From: Novosphingobium sp. AP12 | Lineage (GTDB): Bacteria; Pseudomonadota; Alphaproteobacteria; Sphingomonadales; Sphingomonadaceae | DNA: 43,880 nucleotides | Assembly: GCF_000281975.1 (NCBI RefSeq) | Contig: NZ_AKKE01000124.1 | Location: forward strand, 1 to 43,880 | Direction: 5' to 3' | Shown: positions 35,482 to 43,880 of the stretch, in pieces | Position numbering within the stretch: the first letter of the stretch is position 1 | How the letters are laid out: the number at the start of each line of letters is the position of its first letter | The notes under the pieces: generated by a model | The model's database searches: none | What the model saw: only the letters and a program-made list of their open reading frames with translations | Told to the model about the DNA's origin: nothing | Position numbers and translations under genes: made by a program

Positions 35482-36927
35482 CTAGCTGGCTGACGGGGCG
35501 ATCTGCTGCTCCCATCCGCCTGCGGTAGCCACGTATAGTCGCGCTATGTTCTGGTACTGCCGGATGCGGGATTCCAGCAATGTCAGCTGCGCGCGCTGAT
35601 AAGTGCGGTTGGCTTCGAGCACCTGAAGGACGCCGCTGTTGCCGACCTCGAAGCTGCGGCGGGACAGGCGCAGGGATCGGCCTGCGACTTCGGCCGCCTC
35701 CTCCCGCGACGCGATTTCCCGTTGATCGCTGCCCAGTGCCCAGAGCAGGCCGGAAACCTGGCCGAAAGCCTCCGTTACGACCTGTTGGTAGCGGGCTGCC
35801 GCACCGCGCGCTTCCGCTTCGGCGCCGCGTTTCTGGGCCTTGAGCGTGCCCCCGTGGAAGATCGGAGCCGAGATGCCTGCAAAAAGGTCGAACGCGTTGA
35901 AGCGACTGCTGGTGATGCGGTCGGGATCGGCGGTCGATTGGGTCAGGCTCCCGCCAAGCGTCACGTCGGGATAGAGGTCGGCGGTCGCCACGCCCACCGC
36001 AGCGACGGCGGAATGAAGGCGAGCCTCTGCTTCCAGGATGTCCGGCCGCTTGTGGACGAGTTCCGAAGGCAAGGCGACGGGCACCTGCGCGGGCAGCACG
36101 AATTCGCCGAGACCGAAGTCGGTCGGCTCCAGTTCGGTGGGCGAAATCCCCAGCAGCACGGCGAGCATAGCGCGACCCTCCGCCATCTGGCGATCCAGTG
36201 CGGGCGTGGTGGCACGGTCGCCCGCCAACTGGCCCTGCGCGCTCAGCACTTCCACCAGCGTGCCCGCTCCGGCCTTTCGGCGCGCTTCCGTCAACGAGAC
36301 GTTGCGCTCGTCTTCCGCAAGCAGCGCACGCTGGGTGGCCATGGTGTCGTTGAGCGAGGCGATGGCCAACACCTGTGCCACCACGCGCCCGGCGACGAGC
36401 AGGTGCGCGGCCTGTACCGCGCGCGCCTGCGCCTCGGCCTCCGCGCCGGCCTGCTCGAGCGCGCGGCGGTTGCGACCGAACAGGTCGAGGTCGTAGGAAA
36501 CGCCGCCGCCCAGCGTGTAGAGGTCGAATTCGGGATTGGGAATGTCGCCGCCGCCGAAGCTGTCGGAAAGGCCGAAGGCGGCGAGATTGACCTTCTGGTG
36601 CTCCGCGCGTGCATCGACGTCGATCTGCGGCAACTGCCGTCCGGCCACCGCTGCGATCCGCTCACGCGCGCGCTCGAGGGTCGCGCGGCTCGCGGCCAGG
36701 CTGTGATTGCCTGCAAGCGCGCGGTGGACGAATGAGTCGAGCCGGGGCGAGGCGAACGCCCTCCACCACTCTCCCTCGGGTCCTTGTCCCAGCACGGCCC
36801 CCGGAGGCTGGGCCGGAACGCCATAGCCTGCGTGCGCGGCCGGAGCCGCCGGTGCCTGGTAGTTCGGCCCCACGGTCGTACACCCCGCGACCAGCAGTAG
36901 CGGCGCGGCAAGGGACAGGCGCTTCAT
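35482..36927 (-). CDS. Outer-membrane efflux lipoprotein (NodT/OprM family)
   Basis: 481-residue outer-membrane channel that completes a tripartite efflux pump. A lipoprotein signal peptide ends in LLLVAGC (lipobox cysteine at residue 16). VGPNYQAP opens the mature protein, and two repeated coiled-coil halves carry the family sequence (DLFGRNRRALEQAGAEAEAQ; KRPDILEAEARLHSA; LFAGISAPIFHGG). The ATG at 36927 is one base past the end of the MFS gene, with GGGGAATG before it. Last gene of the EmrA-EmrB-outer-membrane operon. Confidence 0.93.
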   Translation of the reverse strand: MKRLSLAAPLLLVAGCTTVGPNYQAPAAPAAHAGYGVPAQPPGAVLGQGPEGEWWRAFASPRLDSFVHRALAGNHSLAASRATLERARERIAAVAGRQLPQIDVDARAEHQKVNLAAFGLSDSFGGGDIPNPEFDLYTLGGGVSYDLDLFGRNRRALEQAGAEAEAQARAVQAAHLLVAGRVVAQVLAIASLNDTMATQRALLAEDERNVSLTEARRKAGAGTLVEVLSAQGQLAGDRATTPALDRQMAEGRAMLAVLLGISPTELEPTDFGLGEFVLPAQVPVALPSELVHKRPDILEAEARLHSAVAAVGVATADLYPDVTLGGSLTQSTADPDRITSSRFNAFDLFAGISAPIFHGGTLKAQKRGAEAEARGAAARYQQVVTEAFGQVSGLLWALGSDQREIASREEAAEVAGRSLRLSRRSFEVGNSGVLQVLEANRTYQRAQLTLLESRIRQYQNIARLYVATAGGWEQQIAPSAS

Positions 36928-36928
36928 G

Positions 36929-38479
36929 TCATTCCCCAATCGGAAGCGATGCGGTGTCGACCCGGCCCCGGTTGGCGCGCAGGAGCAGCACAAGCGGTAT
37001 CAGCAGCAAGGTCAGCACGAAGACGAAGTGGTAGCTCGCGACGTTGCCCACCATGGTCGCCTGCCGCGTGACCTCTCCGCTCAACCCGGCGAGCGCTTGG
37101 GTTGAGCCGAAGTCGAGGTCGGGGCGGGCGTAGAACAGGGCCGGGTTGTCGGGGCGCAGGCCCTGCAAGAGCGTGTCACGCGATGCGGCGATGTCTCGGA
37201 TGAACTGTACGTTGAGCACCGAGATGCCGATGGCGTTGCCGACATTGCGGGTCAGCGCGTACATCGCCGCGCCCTCGTTGCGCAGGGCGGCGGGGAGGGT
37301 GGAGAACACCACGACCGAGATCGGGACGAAGATCAGCCCGCTGCCGAAGCCCTGGACGAAGCCGATGGCGAGTAGCGCGCGCTCGTCCACGTAGAGGTCG
37401 ATGTGCGAGTACATCAGCATGCTGGCGGCCATGATCGACAGGCCGGCGATGATGACGGCGCGCACGTCGATCACGGCGATGAGGCGCGTCACCAGAAGCA
37501 TCGAGGCCAGCGTGCCGATCGCGCGCGGCAGTCCGACGATCCCCGCGTCGAGCGCGGAATAGCCCAGCAGCGACTGGGTCATCACCACGATCAGCGGGAT
37601 GGTCGCGAAGGCGACGATGCCGATCATGATGCTGAAGATCGAGCCGACCGCGAAGTTACGGTCGCGGAACAGTTCGGGCCGGATGAAGGTGTTCTTCGCG
37701 GTCGCCATGTGGACCACGGTGAGCCACCCGGCAATGATGAGGATCAGCGCATAGATGCGGATCTCGTTCGAGTCCCACCAGTCGAGATGTTCGCCCCGGT
37801 CGAGGATGAGCTGGAGCGAGGCCAGCGCGATCGAGACAGTGACGAAGCCGAACATGTCGAAGCGCGGATGCTCGCGGTTGGAGCGCCGGACCAGGAACAG
37901 CGACATGCCGATGAACGACAGGATGCCGAAGGGCACGTTGATGAAGAACACCCAGCGCCAGCTCAGCGCATCGGTGAGGTAGCCGCCCAGCGTCGGTCCG
38001 ATGATCGGCCCGGCCATCGAGCCGAGCGCAAAGATCGCCATGGCCTTGGCGTGGTCCTCGGGCGGGTTGATGTCGAGCAGGATCGCCTGGCTGAGCGGCA
38101 CCAGCGCCGCACCGCAGGCGCCCTGGAGGAAGCGGGCGAGGACGATGGTGGTGAGGTCGGTCGCGAGGCCGCAGCCCGCAGATGCGATGGTGAAGCCCGC
38201 CACCGAGACGAGCATCACCAGCTTGCGCCCCAGCCGTCCGGCCAGCCACCCACTGAGCGGCGTGGCGATGGCCCCGGCGACGAGATAGGAGGTCAGCACC
38301 CACAGCACCTGCTCCTGCGAGGCCGAGAGGCTCGACTGCATGTGCGGCAGGGCTACGTTGGCGATGGTGATGTCGACCGCGACCATGGTGGAGGCGATCA
38401 TCGAGGGGATCGTGATCAGCATGCGCCGCGCGGGGCTGGGGTAGACGGTCGGTTCAGGAGGAAGTTCGGCGGATGGCAT
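36929..38479 (-). CDS. DHA2-family MFS multidrug exporter (EmrB/QacA type)
   Basis: 516-residue inner-membrane drug:proton antiporter, about 14 hydrophobic segments. Family motifs: DITIANVALPHMQ in the first helix, WVLTSYLVAGAI, motif A GRLGRKLVML, motif-C-like GPIIGPTLGGYL and WRWVFFINVPFG. Substrate unknown. Start ATG at 38479, five bases after the end of the HlyD-type gene, and end one base from the outer-membrane gene. All three clearly form one operon. Confidence 0.94.
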   Translation of the reverse strand: MPSAELPPEPTVYPSPARRMLITIPSMIASTMVAVDITIANVALPHMQSSLSASQEQVLWVLTSYLVAGAIATPLSGWLAGRLGRKLVMLVSVAGFTIASAGCGLATDLTTIVLARFLQGACGAALVPLSQAILLDINPPEDHAKAMAIFALGSMAGPIIGPTLGGYLTDALSWRWVFFINVPFGILSFIGMSLFLVRRSNREHPRFDMFGFVTVSIALASLQLILDRGEHLDWWDSNEIRIYALILIIAGWLTVVHMATAKNTFIRPELFRDRNFAVGSIFSIMIGIVAFATIPLIVVMTQSLLGYSALDAGIVGLPRAIGTLASMLLVTRLIAVIDVRAVIIAGLSIMAASMLMYSHIDLYVDERALLAIGFVQGFGSGLIFVPISVVVFSTLPAALRNEGAAMYALTRNVGNAIGISVLNVQFIRDIAASRDTLLQGLRPDNPALFYARPDLDFGSTQALAGLSGEVTRQATMVGNVASYHFVFVLTLLLIPLVLLLRANRGRVDTASLPIGE

Positions 38480-38484
38480 TGCCG

Positions 38485-39600
38485 TCAGCGCGCCGCCGCG
38501 GGGGCTTGCGTATCCGCTCCGAAGAGGTGGCGTTCGTGGCCCGTGTCGACCTCGACGTTGGTGCTGAGGCCGGCGCTGAGCGGGAGGCCCGCCGGAATCT
38601 TGTCTATGGTAACCTGCACGGGCACGCGCTGCACCACCTTGACCCAGTTGCCCGTGGCATTCTCGGCCGGCAGCACTGCGAAGCTGGAGCCGGTGCCGGG
38701 GCTGAAACTCTCGACATGGCCCCGAATATCGTGGTCGGGAAAGGCGTCGACGGTGATGCGCGCCGGTTGTCCTGCGCGCATGTAGCGCAGTTGGTCTTCC
38801 TTGAAGTTGGCCTGCACCCAGAATTTGAGGCCTGTCATGATGAAGACCGGGCGGCCGGGCGTCACGTAGTTGCCGACCTGCAATTGGTTCACGCGCGTGA
38901 CGACGCCGTCCTGCGGCGCGCGTACCACCGTATCCGACAGGCCGATGCGCGCTTGAGCAAGCTGCGAGGCGGCCTTGCGGACCTGCGGCTGGCTATCGAC
39001 GGCCCCGTCCACGGTTCCGGCGAGACTGGCGCGCAGCGAGTCCGCCTTGGCCTGCGCGGCCGCGATGGCGTCACGCGCGGTGAGGGCCTCGGTCGATGCC
39101 TGATCGTACTGCGCCCGCGAGGCAATGCCTTCGGCCTCGAGCGACTTCTGGCGCGCGGCCTCGCCGGTTGCGTAGGCATAACGGGCGCGGGCGGCGCTAA
39201 CCTGCGAGAGGGCCTCGCGGTAGTCGGCACGCAGCGAGCCGACGTCGGTGCGGGCATCGGCCAGCTCGGCCTCGGCCTGTGCGACGTTGGCCTCGAAGCT
39301 GCTCGCCCTGATGCGAAACAGGACCTGGCCCTTGGTCACCCGCTGGTTCTCGTGGACCTCGATCGCCAGGACGGTGCCCGCGATGCTCGGGCTGATCGCG
39401 ACCATGCCAGTCTGGAGCGAGGCATTGTCGGTCGATTCGTAACGCCCGCCGGCAAGGTAGAACCACGCGGCAACGGCCAGGATCACGACCGGGCCGGCGA
39501 TCATGAGCGCCGTGCGGAGCGGGCGTTTGCGGGCAGGCGTCACCGTTATGGCCTCTCCATCGGCGGGTGCCTGGGCCGCGATGGTGGTTTCAGCGTTCAT
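38485..39600 (-). CDS. Membrane-fusion adaptor protein (HlyD/EmrA type)
   Basis: 371-residue periplasmic adaptor. One N-terminal membrane anchor (LMIAGPVVILAVAAWFYLAG), then YESTDNASLQTGMVAISPSI, typical of EmrA. A lipoyl-like half (VHENQRVTKGQVLF), a coiled-coil hairpin rich in Ala, Gln and Glu, and the second half APQDGVVTRVNQLQVGNYV follow. It links the MFS pump to the outer-membrane channel. First gene of the operon; the 80-base gap to the divergent phosphatase gene at 39681 holds both promoters. No dedicated regulator lies next to it. Confidence 0.93.
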   Translation of the reverse strand: MNAETTIAAQAPADGEAITVTPARKRPLRTALMIAGPVVILAVAAWFYLAGGRYESTDNASLQTGMVAISPSIAGTVLAIEVHENQRVTKGQVLFRIRASSFEANVAQAEAELADARTDVGSLRADYREALSQVSAARARYAYATGEAARQKSLEAEGIASRAQYDQASTEALTARDAIAAAQAKADSLRASLAGTVDGAVDSQPQVRKAASQLAQARIGLSDTVVRAPQDGVVTRVNQLQVGNYVTPGRPVFIMTGLKFWVQANFKEDQLRYMRAGQPARITVDAFPDHDIRGHVESFSPGTGSSFAVLPAENATGNWVKVVQRVPVQVTIDKIPAGLPLSAGLSTNVEVDTGHERHLFGADTQAPAAAR

Positions 39601-39680
39601 GAAAAATCCTGTGTCCCGACCTTGTCGCAGCAGATACTAAGCATGGCTACTATCGGCAATAGAGAGACTCGGAAAAGCGC

Positions 39681-40475
39681 ATGAACGCGAATGACATGGA
39701 CGAGCGTGTCCTCGCCCTGGAGGGGGTGCACAATTTCCGCGACGCGGGTGGTTACGCCGTGGCGGGCGGCGGGCGCATGAAGCGCCGCATGGTATGGCGT
39801 TCGGGCCAGCACCACGGCGCCACCGACGACGACCTCAGCCGGATCGATGGATTGGGCCTGGCCTCGGTGTTCGATCTGCGGACTTCGAAGGAGCGGGACA
39901 AACACCCGTGCCGCAGGCCGCAAGCCTTTGCCGCAGAGGTGTTTTTCTCCACCGATCCGGAGGTGCGCCATGCCCCGCACATCGCCGCCGCGCAGACCAC
40001 GCGGCAGCGCACGGCCGAGGGCACCTGGGAAAGCCTGGTGCGCAACTACGCCGCGATCTGCTTCCGGCCGGAGCTTCAAGCGATGATCCGGGGCTACATC
40101 GATCGGCTTGCGGAAGGGGCCGGGCCGGGGTTGGTGAACTGCATGGCGGGGAAGGACCGCACCGGAATCGCGGTCGCGATGCTTCACGCAGGCTTGGGCG
40201 TCCACCGCGACGACATCATGGAAGACTACCTGCTCACCAACACCGCCGGCGACGTCGAGGCACGCATCGCGTCGGGCGCCGAGACCATGCGCGTCATCAC
40301 CGGGCAGCTCGACGACGAGGTGCTGCGGGTGCTGATGGGCGTTGAGCCCGAGTATCTCGACACCGCCTGGGCGGCGATCGAGGAGCGGCACGGGACTGTG
40401 GATGCCTACCTTGAGGAAGCATTTGGACTAGACGGCGCCAAGCGGGATCGTCTCAGGAAGGCGCTCGTGGCGTAG
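39681..40475 (+). CDS. Tyrosine-protein phosphatase (dual-specificity-like)
   Basis: 264-residue phosphatase of the Y_phosphatase3 type, as in MptpB/IphP relatives. Opening EGVHNFRDAGGY, MVWRSGQHHGAT, the LGLASVFDLRTSKE region, and the active-site loop NCMAGKDRTG (Cys154-X5-Arg160) whose Lys-Asp between Cys and Arg is typical of phosphatases that accept phosphoinositides as well as phosphotyrosine. No signal peptide. The ATG at 39681 begins the family N-terminus. It ends six bases from the convergent hydrolase gene. Confidence 0.9.
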   Translation: MNANDMDERVLALEGVHNFRDAGGYAVAGGGRMKRRMVWRSGQHHGATDDDLSRIDGLGLASVFDLRTSKERDKHPCRRPQAFAAEVFFSTDPEVRHAPHIAAAQTTRQRTAEGTWESLVRNYAAICFRPELQAMIRGYIDRLAEGAGPGLVNCMAGKDRTGIAVAMLHAGLGVHRDDIMEDYLLTNTAGDVEARIASGAETMRVITGQLDDEVLRVLMGVEPEYLDTAWAAIEERHGTVDAYLEEAFGLDGAKRDRLRKALVA

Positions 40476-40480
40476 CGGCT

Positions 40481-41353
40481 TTACGTGAGGAACGCCCGGA
40501 CATCGCCCATGAAGCGGTCGAACTGATCGCGGTGGAGCCAGTGGCCGGCGTCCTCGTATTCGATCAGCCGGGCGCTGGGGAAATGGTCGAGGCGGCCGTC
40601 ACCCGCCGGGCTGCTGGCGAAGCTGTTCTTGCCCCACAGCAACAGCATCGGGCAGGTTATCGCCTCCCACATCGCGACGATCTGGTCGGTCGGCAAATCC
40701 GTGGCCGACCAGACGTTGAGATAATTGTCGAACTTCCAGGTCCAGGTGCCGTCCTCGTTGCGGCTGGCGCCGTGGATGGTCAGATGGCGTGCCTGTTCGT
40801 CGGTGAGGAAGGCGTTCTCCTCCTTCATGCGCTGATAGGCGTCGCGCAGCGTGGCGTACTTGCGCACGGTGCGGCCGGAAGCCTTGCGCTTGTCCTCGAT
40901 CCACTGGCGCAGGCGGTCACCGGCGCCCTTCGCCTCCTGTTCGCGACGCATGGCGATCGGCGGACCAAGCCCCTCGATGTTGATGAACTTCGCCACTTTG
41001 TCCGGGTAGAGCCCGGTGAAGCGCGTGGCGATGTTGCCGCCGAGCGAGTGAGCGATGATCGTCACCTGCTCGTGCCCGAGCGTGTGGACCAACTGCGCGA
41101 AGTCGTAGACGAAGGCGTCCATCGCATAGTGCCCCTCCGGGCTCCATTCGCTGTCGCCGTGGCCGCGCAGGTCCGGGCAGATGACGTGCCAGTCGCGGCG
41201 CAGTTCCTCGGCCACCCAGTCCCAGCTGCGGCAATGGTCACGCCCGCCGTGCTGGAGGATCAGCGGCGGCGCGTCCGGGTTGCCCCAGTCGACGTAATTG
41301 AGGCGCAGGCGCTGCGAGATGAAGCGGTTCGATGTCGGGCCGAGCTGGGTCAT
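40481..41353 (-). CDS. Alpha/beta-fold hydrolase
   Basis: 290-residue hydrolase. Oxyanion motif LQHGGRDHCRSWDWV, CPDLRGHGDSEWS, nucleophile elbow AHSLGGN (serine), and a C-terminal histidine in YEDAGHWLHRD. The catalytic acid is likely near LLLWGKNSF. Substrate unknown; epoxide hydrolases, ester hydrolases and C-C hydrolases share this pattern. The ATG at 41353 is picked since family sequence begins there; the frame continues to 41389. It is followed upstream by the DUF899 gene on the same strand, 61 bases away. Confidence 0.88.
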   Translation of the reverse strand: MTQLGPTSNRFISQRLRLNYVDWGNPDAPPLILQHGGRDHCRSWDWVAEELRRDWHVICPDLRGHGDSEWSPEGHYAMDAFVYDFAQLVHTLGHEQVTIIAHSLGGNIATRFTGLYPDKVAKFINIEGLGPPIAMRREQEAKGAGDRLRQWIEDKRKASGRTVRKYATLRDAYQRMKEENAFLTDEQARHLTIHGASRNEDGTWTWKFDNYLNVWSATDLPTDQIVAMWEAITCPMLLLWGKNSFASSPAGDGRLDHFPSARLIEYEDAGHWLHRDQFDRFMGDVRAFLT

Positions 41354-41414
41354 GCCGCATGACGTGGAACGTCCCGCTCGCGGCGTCAACGGCGGCCCTG
41401 TGCCGCCGCAGCGA

Positions 41415-42125
41415 TCAAGGCAGGTACGACAGCTTGGGATACCAGTCCTTGCCGCGTCCGCGGGGCGTCAGGTCGAGCACGGTCCACAGGGGCGCGATTT
41501 CGGTCGCGCCTCGCGGGTCCTCGCCGGGGTCGGCCATGTCCTGCGTGGTCTCGCCCATCCAGTGGAGGCGCACCTTGTCGCCCTCTTTCACCAGCACCAT
41601 GAGAACCGGCATTTCCCAGCCCTTTTCGGGATCGAGCCCGCCGACCGCCAGCGAGAACGCATCGCCCACCGCCTGATAGAACGGCACTTCGCGCCAGCCG
41701 CGCTCGATGGCGAAGGCGATCTGCCGCTCGACCGGGGAGCGCGCCACCACGGCTAGGCCGACACGCTGGAGCAAGTCAGCGGCGTTGGCGGCAAGGGGGC
41801 CGATGAGATTGGTGCACATCGGGCAGGGCCGCTCGCGGTCGGGACCGTACATCCAGTGGTAGACGACGAGCGTATCGTGCCCGCCGAACATGTCGGCGAG
41901 GCCGATCTCCGAGCCGTTCGTGTCTATGAACCGGTAGTCCGCGTCGATCGCCGGGCCGGGAGGCAATTCGCGAAGCTGCGCGGCGAGGCGGCCGAGCTGG
42001 CGGCGCGCCTCGATCTCGTGAGCCAGCAGCGCCTCGCGGGCGGCGGCATATTGGGAGGTTTCGCCGGCAAAGCGCGGCTTGCGGAGGGCAGCCAGTTCGT
42101 TCGCGGGCGGCAGTGACTTTTCCAT
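41415..42125 (-). CDS. DUF899-family thioredoxin-like protein
   Basis: 236-residue protein of the DUF899 family, thought to be a thioredoxin-fold protein. Motifs: ALLAHEIEARRQLGRLAAQ, a FIDTNGSEIGLADMFGG segment, LVVYHWMYGPD, and a CPMC pair (RERPCPMCTN) at the usual active-site place. The reaction is unknown. It stands divergent to thioredoxin reductase with a 163-base gap, which makes a thiol-redox role attractive, but this is an inference. The ATG at 42125 has GAGAGGACC before it. Confidence 0.87.
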   Translation of the reverse strand: MEKSLPPANELAALRKPRFAGETSQYAAAREALLAHEIEARRQLGRLAAQLRELPPGPAIDADYRFIDTNGSEIGLADMFGGHDTLVVYHWMYGPDRERPCPMCTNLIGPLAANAADLLQRVGLAVVARSPVERQIAFAIERGWREVPFYQAVGDAFSLAVGGLDPEKGWEMPVLMVLVKEGDKVRLHWMGETTQDMADPGEDPRGATEIAPLWTVLDLTPRGRGKDWYPKLSYLP

Positions 42126-42144
42126 GATACGGGTCCTCTCACTG

Positions 42145-42166
42145 TTTCGCGCGTGAACGCGTGAAA
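42145..42166. promoter_or_regulatory. Near-palindromic 22-base candidate operator
   Basis: TTTCGCGCGT, two bases, ACGCGTGAAA: an inverted repeat with nine of ten arm positions matching. It lies just upstream of the DUF899 gene, in the divergent promoter region shared with trxB, so a regulator bound here could act on either. The identity of the regulator is unknown. Confidence 0.45.
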
Positions 42167-42288
42167 GGTTCCGAAGGCTGCATTTGTGGGGATGAATTAA
42201 TGCTATCCTGGCCCTGTCCTTGGCAAAGCAGCGGTAGAACGCCTATCTCGCGGGCCAGAAAGATTTCCACGTTTCCGGAGACTGCCCA

Positions 42289-43260
42289 GTGGCGACCACG
42301 CACAAGACCCGCATGCTCATCATCGGTTCCGGCCCGGCGGGCCTGTCCGCCGCCATCTACGGTGCCCGCGCGGGCATGGCGCCGATCGTCGTGCAGGGCC
42401 TTCAGCCGGGCGGCCAGCTGACCATCACCACCGACGTCGAGAACTACCCGGGCTTCCGCGAGGTCATCCAGGGCCCCTGGCTGATGCAGGAAATGGAAGC
42501 GCAGGCAGTCCACGTCGGCACGCGCATGATGTGGGACACGATCACCAACGTCGACCTCTCGGGCGATACTTTCATCGCGACTGGCGACGGCGGCGACATC
42601 TACGAAGGCGAGACCCTCGTCATCGCAACGGGCGCACAGGCCCAGTGGCTGGGCGTTCCTGGCGAGCAGGAGCTGTCGGGCAAGGGCGTCTCGGCCTGCG
42701 CGACCTGCGACGGGTTCTTCTACCGCGGCAAGAAGGTGGTGGTGATAGGCGGCGGCAACACCGCGGTCGAGGAAGCGCTCTACCTCACCAACCACTCCGA
42801 CGACGTGACCCTGATCCATCGCCGCGATTCGCTGCGGGCCGAGAAAATCCTGCAGGACCGCCTGTTCGCGCACCCGAAGATCTCGGTGGTATGGAATCAG
42901 CGCGTCGACCGCTTCATGGCCGGGGAGGACGGCGGCCTGCGGGCGCTGGCGCTGATCGACACGCAGACCGGCGAGCAGAGCGAGATCCTCACCGACGGCG
43001 CTTTCGTCGCCATCGGCCACGCGCCCGCGACCGAGCTGTTCAAGGGCAAGCTCGCCATGGACGAGACCGGTTACCTGCTGGTCCAGCCGGGCACGCCCAA
43101 GACCGACGTTCCCGGCGTGTTCGCTGCGGGCGACGTTTCGGACCACGTCTACCGCCAGGCCATCACCGCCGCCGGCATGGGCTGCATGGCCGCGCTCGAC
43201 GCCGAGCGTTATCTGGCCGCCAAGGAATTCGCAGGCATCACCGAGACGGTGCAGGGCTGA
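42289..43260 (+). CDS. trxB: Thioredoxin reductase
   Basis: 323-residue flavoprotein that reduces thioredoxin with NADPH. FAD loop IIGSGPAGLSAA, GGQLTITTDVENYPGF, redox pair CATC (Cys137-Cys140), NADPH loop VIGGGNTAVEEAL, and the closing VFAAGDVSDHVYRQA. Length is normal. Start GTG at 42289, preceded by CCGGAGAC. A hairpin terminator follows. It should not be taken as the missing reductase for the P450/ferredoxin pair. Confidence 0.96.
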   Translation: MATTHKTRMLIIGSGPAGLSAAIYGARAGMAPIVVQGLQPGGQLTITTDVENYPGFREVIQGPWLMQEMEAQAVHVGTRMMWDTITNVDLSGDTFIATGDGGDIYEGETLVIATGAQAQWLGVPGEQELSGKGVSACATCDGFFYRGKKVVVIGGGNTAVEEALYLTNHSDDVTLIHRRDSLRAEKILQDRLFAHPKISVVWNQRVDRFMAGEDGGLRALALIDTQTGEQSEILTDGAFVAIGHAPATELFKGKLAMDETGYLLVQPGTPKTDVPGVFAAGDVSDHVYRQAITAAGMGCMAALDAERYLAAKEFAGITETVQG

Positions 43261-43270
43261 AGGCTCCGGG

Positions 43271-43291
43271 GGGCGTGGTTATTCCACGCCC
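43271..43291 (+). terminator. Hairpin terminator after trxB
   Basis: Perfect 8-base stem GGGCGTGG / CCACGCCC around a TTATT loop, ten bases after the trxB stop. Only two T's follow, so it is a weak intrinsic terminator or a stabilising 3' end. It also sits at the end of the convergent hydrolase gene. Confidence 0.6.
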
Positions 43292-43322
43292 TTCCAGACA
43301 CGCGTGGAAGATGCGTCCGGCG

Positions 43323-43880
43323 TCAGCCTCGCAGGACTTCCAGTACCTGTTCCGCCAGCCAGTCCTGTGCCTCGGGTTCGACGTAGCTATGCGTCGCTTC
43401 GGGGCAGGTGCGGATGCGCGCGCCGGCCTTGTCCCAGCGCGCGAGAAAGGCGAGGCCGGTACGGTCCCGTCCTGCGACGAGGAAGCGTATTGACCTGTCG
43501 AACCCTGCGATACCCTCGGCCATCTGCGCCACCAGTCCATCCGGCGCGGCGGGGACCGGACGAACCGCCGAGATCAAACTGCGCGCCAGCTTCGAGACGG
43601 AAACCTTGCCTGTCAGTAGCCGCCTGATCGCGGCGGGGTCTGCCAAGCGGCGGCGGTAGTGATCGCGTACGACTTCGGCGGGGGCTTCCCCGGTTTCGTC
43701 CTCGATGGTCCAGGGGTTGGACAGCACTAGCGCATCGAGCCCGGCGCCTCCCGCCAGCATCAGCGCGCTGGCGGCATCGCAGTTGCCCAGGCCTACGATC
43801 CGGTCGACATGAGGGCACTCGGTGCGAAGGGCAGCAATGGCTGCGGCGAGGTCGGCTGCGGCCGATCGGAAGCCGGCGTT
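43323..43880 (-). CDS. Exosortase-A-type alpha/beta hydrolase (hydrolase 1-like), N-terminal part missing
   Basis: The frame is open to the window edge, so the start lies outside; about 185 C-terminal residues are seen. The nucleophile elbow reads IVGLGNCDAASAL, with a cysteine where most hydrolases have serine, as in the hydrolase 1 proteins of exosortase A (EpsH) loci. LVLSNPW, VRDHYRRRL and RRLLTGKVS also fit that group. A shorter reading from the ATG at 43760 would drop the nucleophile and is rejected. If right, the DNA beyond the right edge may hold an exosortase/exopolysaccharide cluster. Confidence 0.72.
   Translation of the reverse strand, partial: NAGFRSAAADLAAAIAALRTECPHVDRIVGLGNCDAASALMLAGGAGLDALVLSNPWTIEDETGEAPAEVVRDHYRRRLADPAAIRRLLTGKVSVSKLARSLISAVRPVPAAPDGLVAQMAEGIAGFDRSIRFLVAGRDRTGLAFLARWDKAGARIRTCPEATHSYVEPEAQDWLAEQVLEVLRG

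Noticed and set aside
39597..40391. Open frame antisense to the tyrosine phosphatase
   Set aside because: The + strand has the intact Cys-X5-Arg phosphatase loop; the antisense product matches nothing.
42289..43260. Thioredoxin reductase as the ferredoxin reductase for the P450
   Set aside because: It has the CATC redox pair and all TrxB motifs, and lies 10 kb away from the P450.

Overview
The window is GC-rich, tightly packed chromosomal DNA with strong C/G preference at third codon positions. It most resembles a sphingomonad-type alphaproteobacterium (Novosphingobium or a relative). This placement is an inference from gene content: a fused CysNC next to CysQ, an HWE-family kinase, an exosortase-A-type hydrolase, a NodT-type efflux lipoprotein, and short intergenic palindromes of the 'GTCATCCCCGC / GTCGTCCCGG' kind. 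No tRNA, rRNA, insertion sequence, prophage or CRISPR array was seen.

Layout. 1-1017: 3' part of a CofH/FbiC-type gene for the F420 precursor FO. 1189-8334: accessory metabolic block with a VOC protein, a PAPS-type sulfotransferase, an AraC regulator, a divergent operon of SDR, zinc-type dehydrogenase and alkylsulfatase-like metallo-beta-lactamase protein, and a convergent LuxR-type regulator. 8444-12020: cysD-cysNC-cysQ operon, which makes PAPS and clears PAP. 12213-19930: acyl-CoA/aldehyde metabolism block (TetR, AcuI-like reductase, acyl-CoA synthetase, SnoaL-like protein, MarR, SDR, aldehyde dehydrogenase, TetR). 20037-21949: purC, a MaoC-like hydratase and a low-molecular-weight phosphatase. 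22232-24380: hybrid REC-PAS-HWE kinase-REC signalling protein with an overlapping upstream unknown gene. 24621-27633: three Tad/Flp-type genes (one TadG-like with a vWA domain, two TadE-like). 27758-28915: isovaleryl-CoA dehydrogenase.

28941-30143 is the most unusual gene: an NmrA-like NAD(P)-binding protein whose Rossmann domain is interrupted by six in-frame 51-bp tandem repeats. Divergent from it is a cytochrome P450 plus [2Fe-2S] ferredoxin pair (30355-31886). 31964-34557 is a compact molybdate system (modC, modB, modA and a short ModE). It is followed by an AT-rich, gene-poor stretch (34558-35100) holding several inverted repeats, then a small membrane protein. 35482-39600 is a tripartite EmrA/EmrB/outer-membrane drug-efflux operon. 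39681-42125 holds a tyrosine phosphatase, an alpha/beta hydrolase and a DUF899 protein. 42289-43260 is thioredoxin reductase. At the right edge is the C-terminal part of an exosortase-A-type hydrolase.

The genes that could work together are the sulfotransferase (PAPS consumer), cysDNC (PAPS producer), cysQ (PAP remover) and the alkylsulfatase-like protein, which together would make a sulfation/desulfation theme. That link rests on proximity and family knowledge only. The window holds no complete system that is clearly new. The strongest candidates for new biology are the in-frame minisatellite, the altered metal-ligand set of the sulfatase-like protein, and the Tad-type cluster with calcium-loop-like repeats.
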